DNA of 57,200 nt from NCBI RefSeq assembly GCF_000717915.1, contig NZ_JOCX01000032.1, positions 1-57,200 on the forward strand, read 5' to 3'. Source of the DNA: Streptomyces sp. NRRL S-244 (lineage in GTDB: Bacteria; Actinomycetota; Actinomycetes; Streptomycetales; Streptomycetaceae). Under the pieces are notes generated by a model that searched no databases, had not been told where the DNA came from, and saw only the letters and a program-made list of their open reading frames with translations. The translations under genes were made by a program, and so were the position numbers. Of the stretch, positions 24,769 through 33,060 are shown piece after piece (the first letter of the stretch is position 1; every line of letters starts with the position of its first letter).

Positions 24769-25311
24769 CTAGTCCTTGTACGGGCTCAGCTGGGCCCGGA
24801 GGTGGTGGTGCAGGGGCTGTCCCATCGCCGCCATGTCCTGCTCGATCGTCAGCTCCCCGTCGGCGAAGGCGTACCGGCGCCGCATGGCGGTGACCTCCTT
24901 GGCCTTGGGCGTGCGGGCCACGGTGTCGGTGGCCATCTCGATCTCCGTCCCGGACACCCGGCCGACGTACGTCTCCACGATGCCGGTGGGGTGCGCGAGG
25001 ACGACCTCCAGCGAGGCGTCGGGCAGGATCCGCCACCAACCGGACTCCCGCCCCGAGGGGCGCAGGGCCGTACCGGACTCGTCGATCAGCCAGGCCCGCG
25101 ACTCGTAGCGCAGGAACGGCCGGCCGTCGTGGCTGAAGGTGATCTCCTGCTCGTACCGGAACCCCTGCTCCAGGGTCGGGTATTCGCCGCGGCCCCGGCC
25201 GTGCCAGCGCCCGAGGAGGGACAGCACCGGCAGCAGCTGCGGATGCGGCTCGGGGCCCTCGCCGAGGACGTGGCTGTCGGGGTACGGATTCTCCTGCGCC
25301 GGCTCGGGCAC
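24769..25311 (-). CDS. FABP-like heme-binding protein, nitrobindin/THAP4 family
   Basis: A beta-barrel protein of about 180 residues. The conserved LLGRWHGRGRGEYP near the N-terminus, the GWWRIL segment and the C-terminal HHHLRAQLSP match nitrobindin-like proteins (THAP4 heme-binding domain). Members bind ferric heme through a His near the C-terminus and isomerise peroxynitrite to nitrate or bind NO. Here the His in QPLHHHLRA is the candidate ligand. Two GTG codons are possible. The second at 25311 has AGGAG at 7-nt spacing and is preferred over the one at 25317, which is almost touching it. It converges tightly on the GntR gene. Confidence 0.82.
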   Translation of the reverse strand: MPEPAQENPYPDSHVLGEGPEPHPQLLPVLSLLGRWHGRGRGEYPTLEQGFRYEQEITFSHDGRPFLRYESRAWLIDESGTALRPSGRESGWWRILPDASLEVVLAHPTGIVETYVGRVSGTEIEMATDTVARTPKAKEVTAMRRRYAFADGELTIEQDMAAMGQPLHHHLRAQLSPYKD

Positions 25312-25462
25312 GTGCACTCTCCTGCTCGGTGGTGTCCCGGCCCCGGGCGCTTCGGCCGGGGCGGGGTGGGCGGTCCGGGGCGGCCGGGTCCGGAGCCCAT
25401 TGTCTTCGGCGCGCGGGTGCGGCCCGTGCGCGCCCCGCCCGCGGAGCCACCGAGGGAAGCCC

Positions 25463-26563
25463 TTACAGGTAGAGGCCCGGCTCCGCGCCGTGCTGGCCCT
25501 GCGGCGGCAGCAGCGACGCGGGGCCCGTGCCCCGCCGCAGCGCGAACAGTTCGGCCAGCGTGGCGCCCTCGCGCGACACTCCCTCGTCCGTGCCCAGCCA
25601 GTCCACCGCCTCGCCGTGCGTCAGCCGGCCGACCTCGATGCGGGCGAGGCAGCGGCCCGGCCGCACCACCGCCGGGTGGAGCCGCTCCAGGTCCTCGTTC
25701 GTGGTCACGCCGACCAGGACGTTGCGGCCCTGGCCCAGCAGCCCGTCCGTCAGGTTCAGCAGCCGCGACAGCGCCTGGCCCGCCGTGTGCCGGGCCTCGC
25801 CGCGGATCAGCTCGTCGCAGTCCTCCAGCAGCAGCAGCCGCCAGCGGCCCTTCGCCGTGCCCTCGTCCTCGCCGATCGCGATGTCCATCAGGTAGCCCAC
25901 GTCGTTGAACAGCCGCTCCGGGTCCAGGACGCAGTCCACCTGGCACCAGTCCCGCCACGACCGGGCCAGCGTCCGCAGCGCGGAGGTCTTGCCCGTGCCC
26001 GGCGGGCCGTGCAGCAGGAGCAGCCGGCCCGCGATGTCGTCCGGGGTCACCTTCATCAGCCGGTCCATCGCCCCGGCCACCGGCGCCGTGTAGTTGGGCC
26101 GTACCTCCGCCCAGGTCCCGGCCGCGATCTGGCGGGTCGTCCGGTACGGGCCGCGGCGCGGGGAGACGTACCAGAAGCCCATCGTGACGTTCTCCGGCTG
26201 CGGTTCGGGCTCGTCCTGCACCCCCTCCGTGGCCTCGCCGAGCACGCTGGAGGCCAGTTCGTCGCTGACCGCCGTCACCGTCACGTCCGCGCCGCGGCTC
26301 CAGCGGGAGACGAGCATCGTCCAGCCCTCGCCCTCGGCGAGCGTGGCGCTGCGGTCGGAGTCGCGCGCGGAGCGCAGCACCGTGGCCTCGGGCGGCAGCA
26401 GGGTCGCCTCCGCCTTCACCCGCTCGATCGTGACGCTGTGCGAGTACGGCTGCTCGCCGGACGCGAACCGGCCGAGGAACAGCGCGTCCACGACGTCAGA
26501 CGGTGAATCGCTGTCGTCGACGTTGAGCCGGATCGGCAGCGCGTCATGCGGGTTGGCTGGCAT
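25463..26563 (-). CDS. AAA family ATPase with DUF5925 N-terminal domain
   Basis: A 366-residue cytoplasmic ATPase. The N-terminal 130 residues match the DUF5925 region common in Streptomyces (PIRLNVDDSDSPSDVVDALFLGRFA). The AAA core has the Walker A GPPGTGKT near residue 196 and Walker B LLLLEDCDEL near 250, with a sensor-like VTTNEDLERLHPAVVRPGR. It probably remodels a protein partner; the client is unknown. I place the start at the ATG at 26563. An ATG three codons upstream is equally open, and neither has a strong ribosome-binding site. Confidence 0.85.
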   Translation of the reverse strand: MPANPHDALPIRLNVDDSDSPSDVVDALFLGRFASGEQPYSHSVTIERVKAEATLLPPEATVLRSARDSDRSATLAEGEGWTMLVSRWSRGADVTVTAVSDELASSVLGEATEGVQDEPEPQPENVTMGFWYVSPRRGPYRTTRQIAAGTWAEVRPNYTAPVAGAMDRLMKVTPDDIAGRLLLLHGPPGTGKTSALRTLARSWRDWCQVDCVLDPERLFNDVGYLMDIAIGEDEGTAKGRWRLLLLEDCDELIRGEARHTAGQALSRLLNLTDGLLGQGRNVLVGVTTNEDLERLHPAVVRPGRCLARIEVGRLTHGEAVDWLGTDEGVSREGATLAELFALRRGTGPASLLPPQGQHGAEPGLYL

Positions 26564-26788
26564 GGCGCCCATGATCCGGCACGAAGTGGCCTCGTGCACC
26601 CGTGTTTCGCCGGATCGGGTGCCCAAGTTCCCTCTTCAAACGCACCGGTGGTGAAGATTCGGGTCGCAACTCCGCGCCGAAAATTCTTGGCATGAGCACT
26701 TCCGGCCATGCCCGGCTCCCAGTACCACGGACTCAGGAGTAACTCCCGAGTAACCCCCGTGTACCTCCCCCCACAAGGAGCCGCACAC

Positions 26789-27598
26789 ATGAGCATGAAG
26801 ATGTCGCGCTTCGCCGCCCTGACCTCCTCCCTGTTACTCGCCGCGAGCGCCGCCCTGTTCGGCGCGGGACAGGCGGCCGCCGCCACGGCCGACTTCGGCT
26901 ACGTCGCCCTCGGCGACTCGTACTCCTCCGGCGTCGGCGCCGGCAACTACGACAGCGGGAGCGGCAACTGCAAACGCACCACCCGCGCCTACCCGGCCCT
27001 GTGGGCCGCCGCCCACGCCCCGCAGACCTTCTCCTTCGCCGCCTGCTCGGGCGCCCGTACGGGTGACGTCCTCTCCGGCCAGCTCTCCCCGCTGAACTCC
27101 GGAACCGACCTGGTCAGCATCACCATCGGCGGCAACGACGCGGGATTCTCCGACGTCATGACGACCTGTGTGCTCCAGTCCGAGTCCACCTGTGTCAACC
27201 GCGTCAACCAGGCCAAGGCGTACGTCGACTCCACCCTCCCCGGCCAGCTCGACCAGGTCTACGACGCCATCCACGGCCGGGCGCCCGGGGCCCACGTCGT
27301 CGTCCTCGGCTATCCCCGCTTCTACAAGCTGAACGGCACCTGCGCCACCGGTCTCACGGAAGGCGAGCGCTCCGCCATCAACGGCGCGGCCGACTACCTG
27401 AACGCCGCCATCGCCAAACGCGCCGCCAACCACGGGTTCACCTTCGCCTCGGTGGCCGGCGCCTTCACCGGCCACGAGATCTGCTCCGGCGACGCGTGGC
27501 TGCACAGCGTCAACTGGCTCAACATCGGCGAGTCGTACCACCCCACCGCCGCCGGACAGTCCGGTGGCTACCTGCCCGTGTTCACCAACGCGGCCTGA
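26789..27598 (+). CDS. Secreted SGNH/GDSL hydrolase (lipase/esterase) with a TTA codon
   Basis: A 269-residue exported esterase. The signal peptide covers residues 1-31 (MSMKMSRFAALTSS, hydrophobic core, GQAAAA). Block I is GDSYSSG with nucleophile Ser44. Block III is IGGNDAG. The Asp/His pair is in ESYHPTAAGQ near the C-terminus. Cysteine pairs match the Streptomyces rimosus lipase/SCO7513-type phospholipase and esterase group. Codon 16 is TTA (26834-26836), the rare leucine codon read only by the bldA tRNA in Streptomyces, so synthesis should be linked to development. The ATG at 26789 has AAGGAG upstream. Confidence 0.92.
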   Translation: MSMKMSRFAALTSSLLLAASAALFGAGQAAAATADFGYVALGDSYSSGVGAGNYDSGSGNCKRTTRAYPALWAAAHAPQTFSFAACSGARTGDVLSGQLSPLNSGTDLVSITIGGNDAGFSDVMTTCVLQSESTCVNRVNQAKAYVDSTLPGQLDQVYDAIHGRAPGAHVVVLGYPRFYKLNGTCATGLTEGERSAINGAADYLNAAIAKRAANHGFTFASVAGAFTGHEICSGDAWLHSVNWLNIGESYHPTAAGQSGGYLPVFTNAA

Positions 27599-27602
27599 CC
27601 GG

Positions 27603-27618
27603 GGCCGCCGCGGCGGCC
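27603..27618. terminator. Convergent palindrome between the esterase and kinase genes
   Basis: ggccgccgcggcggcc is a perfect 16-bp palindrome 5 nt after the esterase stop and 27 nt before the kinase stop on the other strand. It could stop transcription in either direction. No T-run is present. Confidence 0.5.
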
Positions 27619-27644
27619 ACGAAGCGGCGGCCAGGACGCCGCGG

Positions 27645-29468
27645 CTAGGAAGCGCCGGCTTCCGGGCCGGCCGCTTCCGGCGCCGGAGCCTGTGCCTCCG
27701 GCGCCTCCGGCGTCTGCGGCCCCGCGGGCACCGGCCCCGCGGGCACCGGCCCCGCGGGCACCGGCCCCGCGGACACCGGTCCCGCCGAGGCCGGGGCCGG
27801 CGTACCGCTCGCACCGGGGGAGGGGGAGGGCCCGCCCGGCGGGGTCTCCCCCTCCCCTTCCGCCTCGCAGGTCACGGAGAACTCCACCCACTCCGAGGCC
27901 GTCGGCGCGTCCCCCCGCACCTCCAGCCGGACCGCGTCCGTGAAGGTCGCGCTCGGGTAGTACGTGAGCTCGGTGTGGTCCAGCTGCCGGCTCCGGGGGC
28001 CGTCCGCCTCGTACGTGACGGACTGCCAGTCGGGGCCGGAAGTGACCCCGCTGCGCGTCGCCCAGCGGTACTCCAGCACGGCGGGCGTACGGTCCGCCTC
28101 GACCGTCGCCGTGAAGGCCGGTGCCTGGTCGGCGGGCGGCGGACACGTCCCGCGGTAGTCGTCCCGTACGGCGCGCACCGCCACGGCGAACCGCGGCGCG
28201 GGCGCCGCCGTCGGCGAAGCGGACGGCGAGGCCGAAGGGGACGGGGACGGGGCCGCGGACGGCGACTGCGATCCGGACGAGCTCCCGGACGCGGCCGACG
28301 AGGTGGCCGGGGCCGTCGTGCCGGTGCCCCCGCTTCCACCCGGCTCCTTGCGGTCCTTGAGCAGCAGCCACCCCAGGGCGACGATCGCCAGCAGCAGCAC
28401 CACGATCCCGGCGGTCAGCACCGCCCCGGCCCGCCCCTCGCGCGGCGGCCCCCCGCCGCCGGGCCCGGGCCCCGCAGGACCGGGCACCGTCGAAGGCGCC
28501 GGCCCGGGCATCGGCATCGGCATCGGCGGGGTCGGCCCGTCCTGGCGGCCGTGCCGCTGGTGCGCCGTGGCCGTCGGGGAGTCCGGGCCCGACACCGCCC
28601 CGCCGGAGCCCCGTAGGACCCCGCCCGCCCCGATGATCCGCAGCATCCGGGCCACCTCCGCCGCGGGCAGCCGCTCCTGCGGATCCTTGCGCAGCAGCCC
28701 CTCCAGTACGGGCGTCAGCGGACCGGCGTGGCGCGGCGGCGGCATCTCGTCGTCCACCACCGCCCGCAGCGTGGACAGCGGGGTGTCGTGCCGGAAGGGC
28801 GTGACCCCCTCGACCGCGGCGTACAGCATCACCCCGAGCGACCACAGGTCCGACTCGGGCCCCGGGTCGCGCCCCAGTGCCCGCTCCGGCGCGAGGTACT
28901 CGGGGGAGCCCACCACCTCGCCGGTCATCGTGATCGAGGACGAGCCCTCCAGGCTGGCGATCCCGAAGTCGCTCAGCACCACCCGGCCGTCGTTGGCGAT
29001 CAGTACGTTGGCGGGCTTGACGTCCCGGTGCAGCACCCCTGCCTCGTGCGCGGAGCGCAGCGCGGCCAGCACCTGCTCCCCGAAGTGCGCGGCCCGCTGC
29101 GGGGTGAGCGGCCCGTCGGCCTCCAGTACGTCGGCCAGCGAGAGCCCGCGGACGAGCTCCATCACGATCCAGGGCCGGCCGTCGTCGGTGGCCACGTCGT
29201 AGACCGTGACGACCCCGCGGTGCGAGACCCGGGCCGCCGCCCAGGCCTCCCGTTCGAGCCGCCGGTACATCCGCCCGATCGCGGCGCCGTCCAGTCCGGC
29301 CGGGGCCCGTACCTCCTTGACGGCCACCTCGCGGCCCAGCACCTCGTCGCGGGCCCGCCACACGATGCCCATGCCGCCCCGGCCCAGCTGGTCGAGCAGC
29401 AGGTACCGGCCCGAGATGACACGGCCTGCGGCGGATTCCCCGCCCGGTTCACCCATGTTGTCACTCAC
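27645..29468 (-). CDS. Serine/threonine protein kinase, PASTA-less receptor type
   Basis: A 607-residue Hanks-type kinase. The Gly-rich loop is GRGGMG, the ATP-binding Lys is Lys51 (VAVKEV), the catalytic loop is HRDVKPAN with Asp149, and the DFG Asp is Asp167. A Pro/Gly-rich juxtamembrane segment follows the kinase domain. One helix (VLTAGIVVLLLAIVALGWLLL, about residues 340-360) should span the membrane. Outside lies a Ser/Pro/Ala linker, then a beta-rich domain (about 430-540), and a tail with PVPAG repeats. There are no PASTA repeats, so the external ligand is probably not muropeptide. The start is a GTG at 29468 with GGGGG upstream. Confidence 0.9.
   Translation of the reverse strand: MSDNMGEPGGESAAGRVISGRYLLLDQLGRGGMGIVWRARDEVLGREVAVKEVRAPAGLDGAAIGRMYRRLEREAWAAARVSHRGVVTVYDVATDDGRPWIVMELVRGLSLADVLEADGPLTPQRAAHFGEQVLAALRSAHEAGVLHRDVKPANVLIANDGRVVLSDFGIASLEGSSSITMTGEVVGSPEYLAPERALGRDPGPESDLWSLGVMLYAAVEGVTPFRHDTPLSTLRAVVDDEMPPPRHAGPLTPVLEGLLRKDPQERLPAAEVARMLRIIGAGGVLRGSGGAVSGPDSPTATAHQRHGRQDGPTPPMPMPMPGPAPSTVPGPAGPGPGGGGPPREGRAGAVLTAGIVVLLLAIVALGWLLLKDRKEPGGSGGTGTTAPATSSAASGSSSGSQSPSAAPSPSPSASPSASPTAAPAPRFAVAVRAVRDDYRGTCPPPADQAPAFTATVEADRTPAVLEYRWATRSGVTSGPDWQSVTYEADGPRSRQLDHTELTYYPSATFTDAVRLEVRGDAPTASEWVEFSVTCEAEGEGETPPGGPSPSPGASGTPAPASAGPVSAGPVPAGPVPAGPVPAGPQTPEAPEAQAPAPEAAGPEAGAS
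27721..27780. repeat. 15-bp tandem repeat in the kinase C-terminus
   Basis: Four head-to-tail units; three are identical (cccgcgggcaccggc) and the fourth differs at two bases. They encode the repeated PVPAG/PVSAG motif at the C-terminus of the Ser/Thr kinase. Confidence 0.85.
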
Positions 29469-29815
29469 GCGAGCCCCCAGGCGTGTCCGTGTGTCGGCGG
29501 GCGGTCACTCCAAGTTAGCGCAGCGGACGCGATGTGGGCCCGGTCCGGGGCGGGACGCGCGCGCGGAGCCGCCGAAGAGCAGGCGGAGGGCGGGCGGAGG
29601 GCCGACGGAGGGCGGGCGGAGGGCCCATCGGGGCTCGCGCAGGGTCCCCGAAGCACCCGCCTCCCTGCGGAGAGTGACGGTCGACTCCACTGAGTAACCG
29701 TCAACTCCCCGTCGCCATAGGGGTAATTCACACCACCGGGATACCCGAGCACGACGCAGGGGCGATAGGGTTACCCTGCCCGGGCCGGGTGCCCTCGTAC
29801 GGGTGGGGAGAGATC
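29469..29815. other. Intergenic region with purine-rich repeats and a dyad
   Basis: This 347-bp gap separates the kinase gene from the small basic protein. It contains imperfect GGAGGGCGGGC repeats at about 29578-29630 and an inverted repeat gacggt...accgtc at 29676-29702. Promoters for both divergent genes should be here, but I see no convincing -35/-10 pair. No ORF in it looks coding. Confidence 0.4.
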
Positions 29816-30085
29816 ATGGAACAGATAGCAATGCGCAGCAGGCCGCCTCGCGTGCCTGCCATCACCTGCGGCAGCAGTGCGACCAGCTCGCGCCTCGACC
29901 GCCACCTCGCCGTGCTGGGCGGACCCGCCGTCCCTCACCGCGAGGCCGCCGAGGCGACGCTGCTGATGCGCGAACTGACGTCCCGCGACCACACGCACCG
30001 CCTGCGGAGCCGGAGCGCGCGCGTCTCGCTCTTCGCGCCGCTGCGCCGCCTGCGTCGCACGCTCTTCGGCAGCCGCCGCTCGTAA
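29816..30085 (+). CDS. Small basic conserved protein, function unknown
   Basis: An 89-residue protein rich in Arg, starting MEQIAMRSRPPRVP. The central part ITCGSSATSSRLDRHLAVLGGPAVPHREAAEATLLMRELTSRDH reads as folded and conserved; it looks like a Streptomyces-specific small protein, but I cannot name a family. The C-terminus (VSLFAPLRRLRRTLFGSRRS) is an amphipathic, strongly basic helix that could bind membrane or nucleic acid. The ATG at 29816 has GGGGAGA upstream. No partner genes are adjacent on the same strand. Confidence 0.72.
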   Translation: MEQIAMRSRPPRVPAITCGSSATSSRLDRHLAVLGGPAVPHREAAEATLLMRELTSRDHTHRLRSRSARVSLFAPLRRLRRTLFGSRRS

Positions 30086-30120
30086 CAACGTCCCCGACCG
30101 TCATTGGTTTCGCCCCGGCC

Positions 30121-31368
30121 CTACGCAACCACACCATCCCGGCGCAGTGTCGTGATCTGCGCGTCCGTCATCCCCAGGGCGCGCAGCAGGGCCTCGGTGT
30201 GTTCGCCGAGCGCGGGCACCGCACCCATGTGCGGTGCCGCGCCTCCCGGCAGTCCGATCGGCGGCAGCAGCGCCCGCAGCGGACCGGCCGGTGATCCCAC
30301 CTCGCACCAGCGGTCCCGCGCCGCGAGCTGGGGGTGCCGCGCCAGCTGGGCCACTGAGTTCAGCCGCGCACAGGCGATGCCCGCCGCCTCCAGCCGCTCG
30401 ATCGCCTCGTCCGCGTCCAGCCCGGCCAGCGCCTCGGCGACCACCGCGTCGGTCTTCTCCCGGCCCCGGGTGCGTGCCGCGTTCGTCGCGTACGCCGGAT
30501 CCTCGGCCAACTCCGGCCGCTCCAGCACCTGTTCGGCGAGCCGCCGCCACTCGCGGTCGTTCTGCACCGACAGCAGCACCCGGTCCCCGTCCGCCGTCGG
30601 GTAGGCGTCGTACGGGGCGATGACGGCGTGCGCGAGGCCCGTGCGCACGGGCTGCTCCCCGCCGTGCATGGTGTGGTGCAGCGGATGGCCCATCCACTCG
30701 GCCAGCGCGTCGAGCATCGAGACCTCGACCCGGCCCCCGCGCCCGGTGGCCCCGCGGCGCAGCAGGGCCGCGAGGACTCCGGAGAAGGCGTACATGGCCG
30801 CCGCGATGTCGGCGGCCGGGATGCCGGCCTTGACGGGCTGTTCGGGGGTGCCGGTCACCGAGACCAGCCCCGCCTCGCACTGCACGAGCATGTCGTAGGC
30901 GCGCTTGTGGGCGTACGGGCCCTCGGCCCCGTACCCGGAGATGTCGACGGCGACCAGCCGCGGGTGGCGCGCGCACAGCGCGGCCGAGTCGAGCCCGAGC
31001 CGGGCGGCGGCCCCCTGGGCGAGATTCTGGACGAACACGTCGGCCCCGTCGAGCAACCCGTGCAGGACCTCCAGGCCGCGCGGGTCCTTCAGGTCGAGCG
31101 CGATCGACTCCTTGCCGCGGTTGGCCCAGACGAAATGCGAGGCCAGTCCGTGCGCGGCGGTGTCGTAGGCGCGCGCGAAGTCGCCGCCGTCGGGGCGCTC
31201 GACCTTGATCACCCGGGCTCCGAGGTCGGCGAGCTGGCGGGTGGCGAAGGGGGCCGAGACGGCCTGTTCGACGGCGACGACGGTCACGCCGTCGAGGGGC
31301 GGCGGTTCCACGGGTTCCACCGGGCGCGGTTCCACGGGGCGTGCGGGTGCGGGCGAGTCGGCTGTCAT
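30121..31368 (-). CDS. CaiB/BaiF family (class III) CoA-transferase
   Basis: A 415-residue CoA-transferase. The conserved VIKVERPDGGDFAR, the NRGKESIALDLK block, and the catalytic-Asp region KRAYDMLVQCEAGLVSVTG (Asp equivalent to formyl-CoA transferase Asp169) are all present. These enzymes move CoA between carboxylic acids. Donor and acceptor are unknown, and no neighbouring acyl-CoA gene helps. A Pro/Glu repeat (ARPVEPRPVEPVEPP) extends the N-terminus before the fold begins at LDGVTVVAVE. The ATG is embedded in a perfect 16-bp palindrome, which could block ribosome access or serve as an operator. Confidence 0.9.
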   Translation of the reverse strand: MTADSPAPARPVEPRPVEPVEPPPLDGVTVVAVEQAVSAPFATRQLADLGARVIKVERPDGGDFARAYDTAAHGLASHFVWANRGKESIALDLKDPRGLEVLHGLLDGADVFVQNLAQGAAARLGLDSAALCARHPRLVAVDISGYGAEGPYAHKRAYDMLVQCEAGLVSVTGTPEQPVKAGIPAADIAAAMYAFSGVLAALLRRGATGRGGRVEVSMLDALAEWMGHPLHHTMHGGEQPVRTGLAHAVIAPYDAYPTADGDRVLLSVQNDREWRRLAEQVLERPELAEDPAYATNAARTRGREKTDAVVAEALAGLDADEAIERLEAAGIACARLNSVAQLARHPQLAARDRWCEVGSPAGPLRALLPPIGLPGGAAPHMGAVPALGEHTEALLRALGMTDAQITTLRRDGVVA

Positions 31369-31375
31369 GACAGCC
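31360..31375. promoter_or_regulatory. Palindrome covering the CoA-transferase start codon
   Basis: ggctgtcatgacagcc is a perfect 16-bp palindrome whose centre is the CAT/ATG of the minus-strand CoA-transferase. It could be a translational hairpin or a repressor site. No matching copy was noticed elsewhere. Confidence 0.4.
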
Positions 31376-31512
31376 TGCCTACCCGCTCCGACCCCGGCCT
31401 GTCACCAGGCAGATCGTCGACATCGCCGGCCGTGCGCGGTTCGTCCGCGTATGGCGCCGCGGCCGGGCCGTCTCCAGGTGCCGCCGCCGCGCGTGAGCGG
31501 TCCCGGGTTCCG

Positions 31513-32673
31513 TCAGAGCAGGGCGAACTGGCCGCCCGGGCCCTCCTCGTGGTGGTCGAGCACGGAGGCCGGGCGCCGGGACCAGCGCGGCGGCGGCAGC
31601 ACCCCGGCCGCCGTCAGCTCGGCGGCGGGCAGTAGCGGCCCGGCGGTGAACGCCGTCCGCTCCGGGGCCAGATCGGCCAGCAGCGCCAGGGTGGTCACCA
31701 GTGCCAGCAGCTCCGAGGTCCAGGCCTGCGGCCACTCGGCCGGCCCGAGCGCCTCCAGCCCGTCGGCCTCGGGATCCCGGTGGGCGGTGCGGGCGGCGAA
31801 CCAGGCCTCCAGCACCCGCGTACCGCCCTGCACCTCGTACTCCCAGGCGCCCGGCGGCACCGGGGAGACCGTCCCGGTGCCGAGGCCCAGGGTCTCGGTG
31901 TCCGGGTCGTACGCGAGCCCGCCCGGCCAGGCCTGGACCGCCGAGCGGACGTACGGGCGCCGCCCGCCCGGCAGCCGGGGCGGCTCGGCGCCGGGCCCGC
32001 CGCGCAGCTGGACGGTGAGCAGCCGGTGCCCCAGCTCCAGCCCGGCCCGCCAGCGGCCGGGATCGCCGGTCAGCGGGACCTCGTACCCCCGGGGGCCGGG
32101 GCGGCCCGCGGCGAGGATCCAGCACAGCACGTCCTGCGGGGTGACCCAGCCGCCGTAGCGCTCGCCCAGCAGCGGCAGCAGGCCCGGCGCGAGATTGGGC
32201 TCGGCGCCGCCGGGGCGCCGGTGCAGCGGGCGGATCCGGCCGAGCCGGCCGGCCGGGAGGTGCGCGGTGACCAGTAGCTCCGGGGTCTCCACGGCGAAGA
32301 GCTGGTGCTCGTCCAGGACCCGCCACAGCTCCGGCCGGGCCATGTCGATGAGCCGCTGGTCGGGCAGCAGCCACTGCTCGTCGAAGGGGTCGCGCAGCAC
32401 CCGTACGGGCTCCGGGCAGGGGCCCGGCGCGTCGGCGAAGCGGGCGGTCGACGGCGAGCGCCGGCCGGGCAGGGCCGCCGCGCCGGTGGTGGGCGTACGG
32501 CTGCGGGTCGGGCGGAACAGTCGCTCCCGCTCGGTGCCTTCGGCACCGGTCAGGGCCGCCCAGCGGGCGCGCAGGGCCGCCGGGTCGGGGGCCGCCACCC
32601 AGGCCCGGCCCAGGCGCAGGCCACCCACGGCCCAGGGCATCAGATCGTCCAGCAGCGGTACGTCTTCGCTCAC
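31513..32673 (-). CDS. Type ISP restriction-modification C-terminal-domain-like protein
   Basis: A 386-residue protein. The sequence GLRLGRAWVAAPDPAALRARWAALT, then LFRPTRSRTPTTG, EPVRVLRDPFDEQWLLPDQRLIDMARPELWRV, and LHRRPGGAEPNLAPGLL resembles the C-terminal target-recognition domain (Type_ISP_C) of type ISP restriction-modification enzymes. It carries no helicase, nuclease or methyltransferase motif. Stand-alone copies of this domain occur in Streptomyces and are often annotated as type ISP enzymes; their function is unproven. I see no restriction or methylase genes next to it. The ATG at 32673 has a weak upstream GGGTGAGC. Confidence 0.7.
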   Translation of the reverse strand: MSEDVPLLDDLMPWAVGGLRLGRAWVAAPDPAALRARWAALTGAEGTERERLFRPTRSRTPTTGAAALPGRRSPSTARFADAPGPCPEPVRVLRDPFDEQWLLPDQRLIDMARPELWRVLDEHQLFAVETPELLVTAHLPAGRLGRIRPLHRRPGGAEPNLAPGLLPLLGERYGGWVTPQDVLCWILAAGRPGPRGYEVPLTGDPGRWRAGLELGHRLLTVQLRGGPGAEPPRLPGGRRPYVRSAVQAWPGGLAYDPDTETLGLGTGTVSPVPPGAWEYEVQGGTRVLEAWFAARTAHRDPEADGLEALGPAEWPQAWTSELLALVTTLALLADLAPERTAFTAGPLLPAAELTAAGVLPPPRWSRRPASVLDHHEEGPGGQFALL

Positions 32674-32835
32674 CCGGCAGATGGTAGCGACGGGAGGCGG
32701 CGGCCGGGGGTGTCGGCGTGGGCGCCGGCGGGGGCCTGGCCGGGCTGGGTCGGGGCCGAAGAGCTAGGCTCCCTATGTGCGGGTATATCCCTACATGAGG
32801 ATTATGTCGACTGTGTCGATGCCGAGGAGACGGAC

Positions 32836-33000
32836 ATGAGCCACTACGACGAATACACGACTCCGTCGCAGGCCGAGGGCGAACGGCTCGACGAGGACAT
32901 GGACGAGAAGGAGAAGATGGAGCGCCACCACCCCCAGACGATGCGGACGACGCCGTCGCAGGCGGAGGGCGAGCGCAGCACGGACGACGACGGGAAGTAG
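32836..33000 (+). CDS. Small acidic protein with duplicated TTPSQAEGER motif
   Basis: A 54-residue highly charged protein. The decapeptide TTPSQAEGER occurs twice, near residues 8-17 and 38-47, separated by a Glu/Lys/Met helix (LDEDMDEKEKMERHH). It has no signal peptide or hydrophobic segment and is predicted disordered or extended. The ATG has a GAGGAGA site 5 nt upstream, which supports real translation. I do not recognise a characterised family. A regulatory or binding peptide with two identical interaction motifs is one guess. A triple 16-bp repeat begins at its stop codon. Confidence 0.65.
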   Translation: MSHYDEYTTPSQAEGERLDEDMDEKEKMERHHPQTMRTTPSQAEGERSTDDDGK

Positions 33001-33047
33001 CCCCCGCAGGGTCTGGCCCCCGCAGGGTGTGGCCCCCGCAAGGTGTG
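33000..33047. repeat. 16-bp repeat, three copies, after the small acidic gene
   Basis: Three head-to-tail units of consensus gcccccgcagggtgtg run from the last base of the small acidic gene's stop codon into the gap before the convergent GntR gene. They may form weak terminator structures. Confidence 0.8.
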
Positions 33048-33060
33048 GAGGCGGCAGGCG

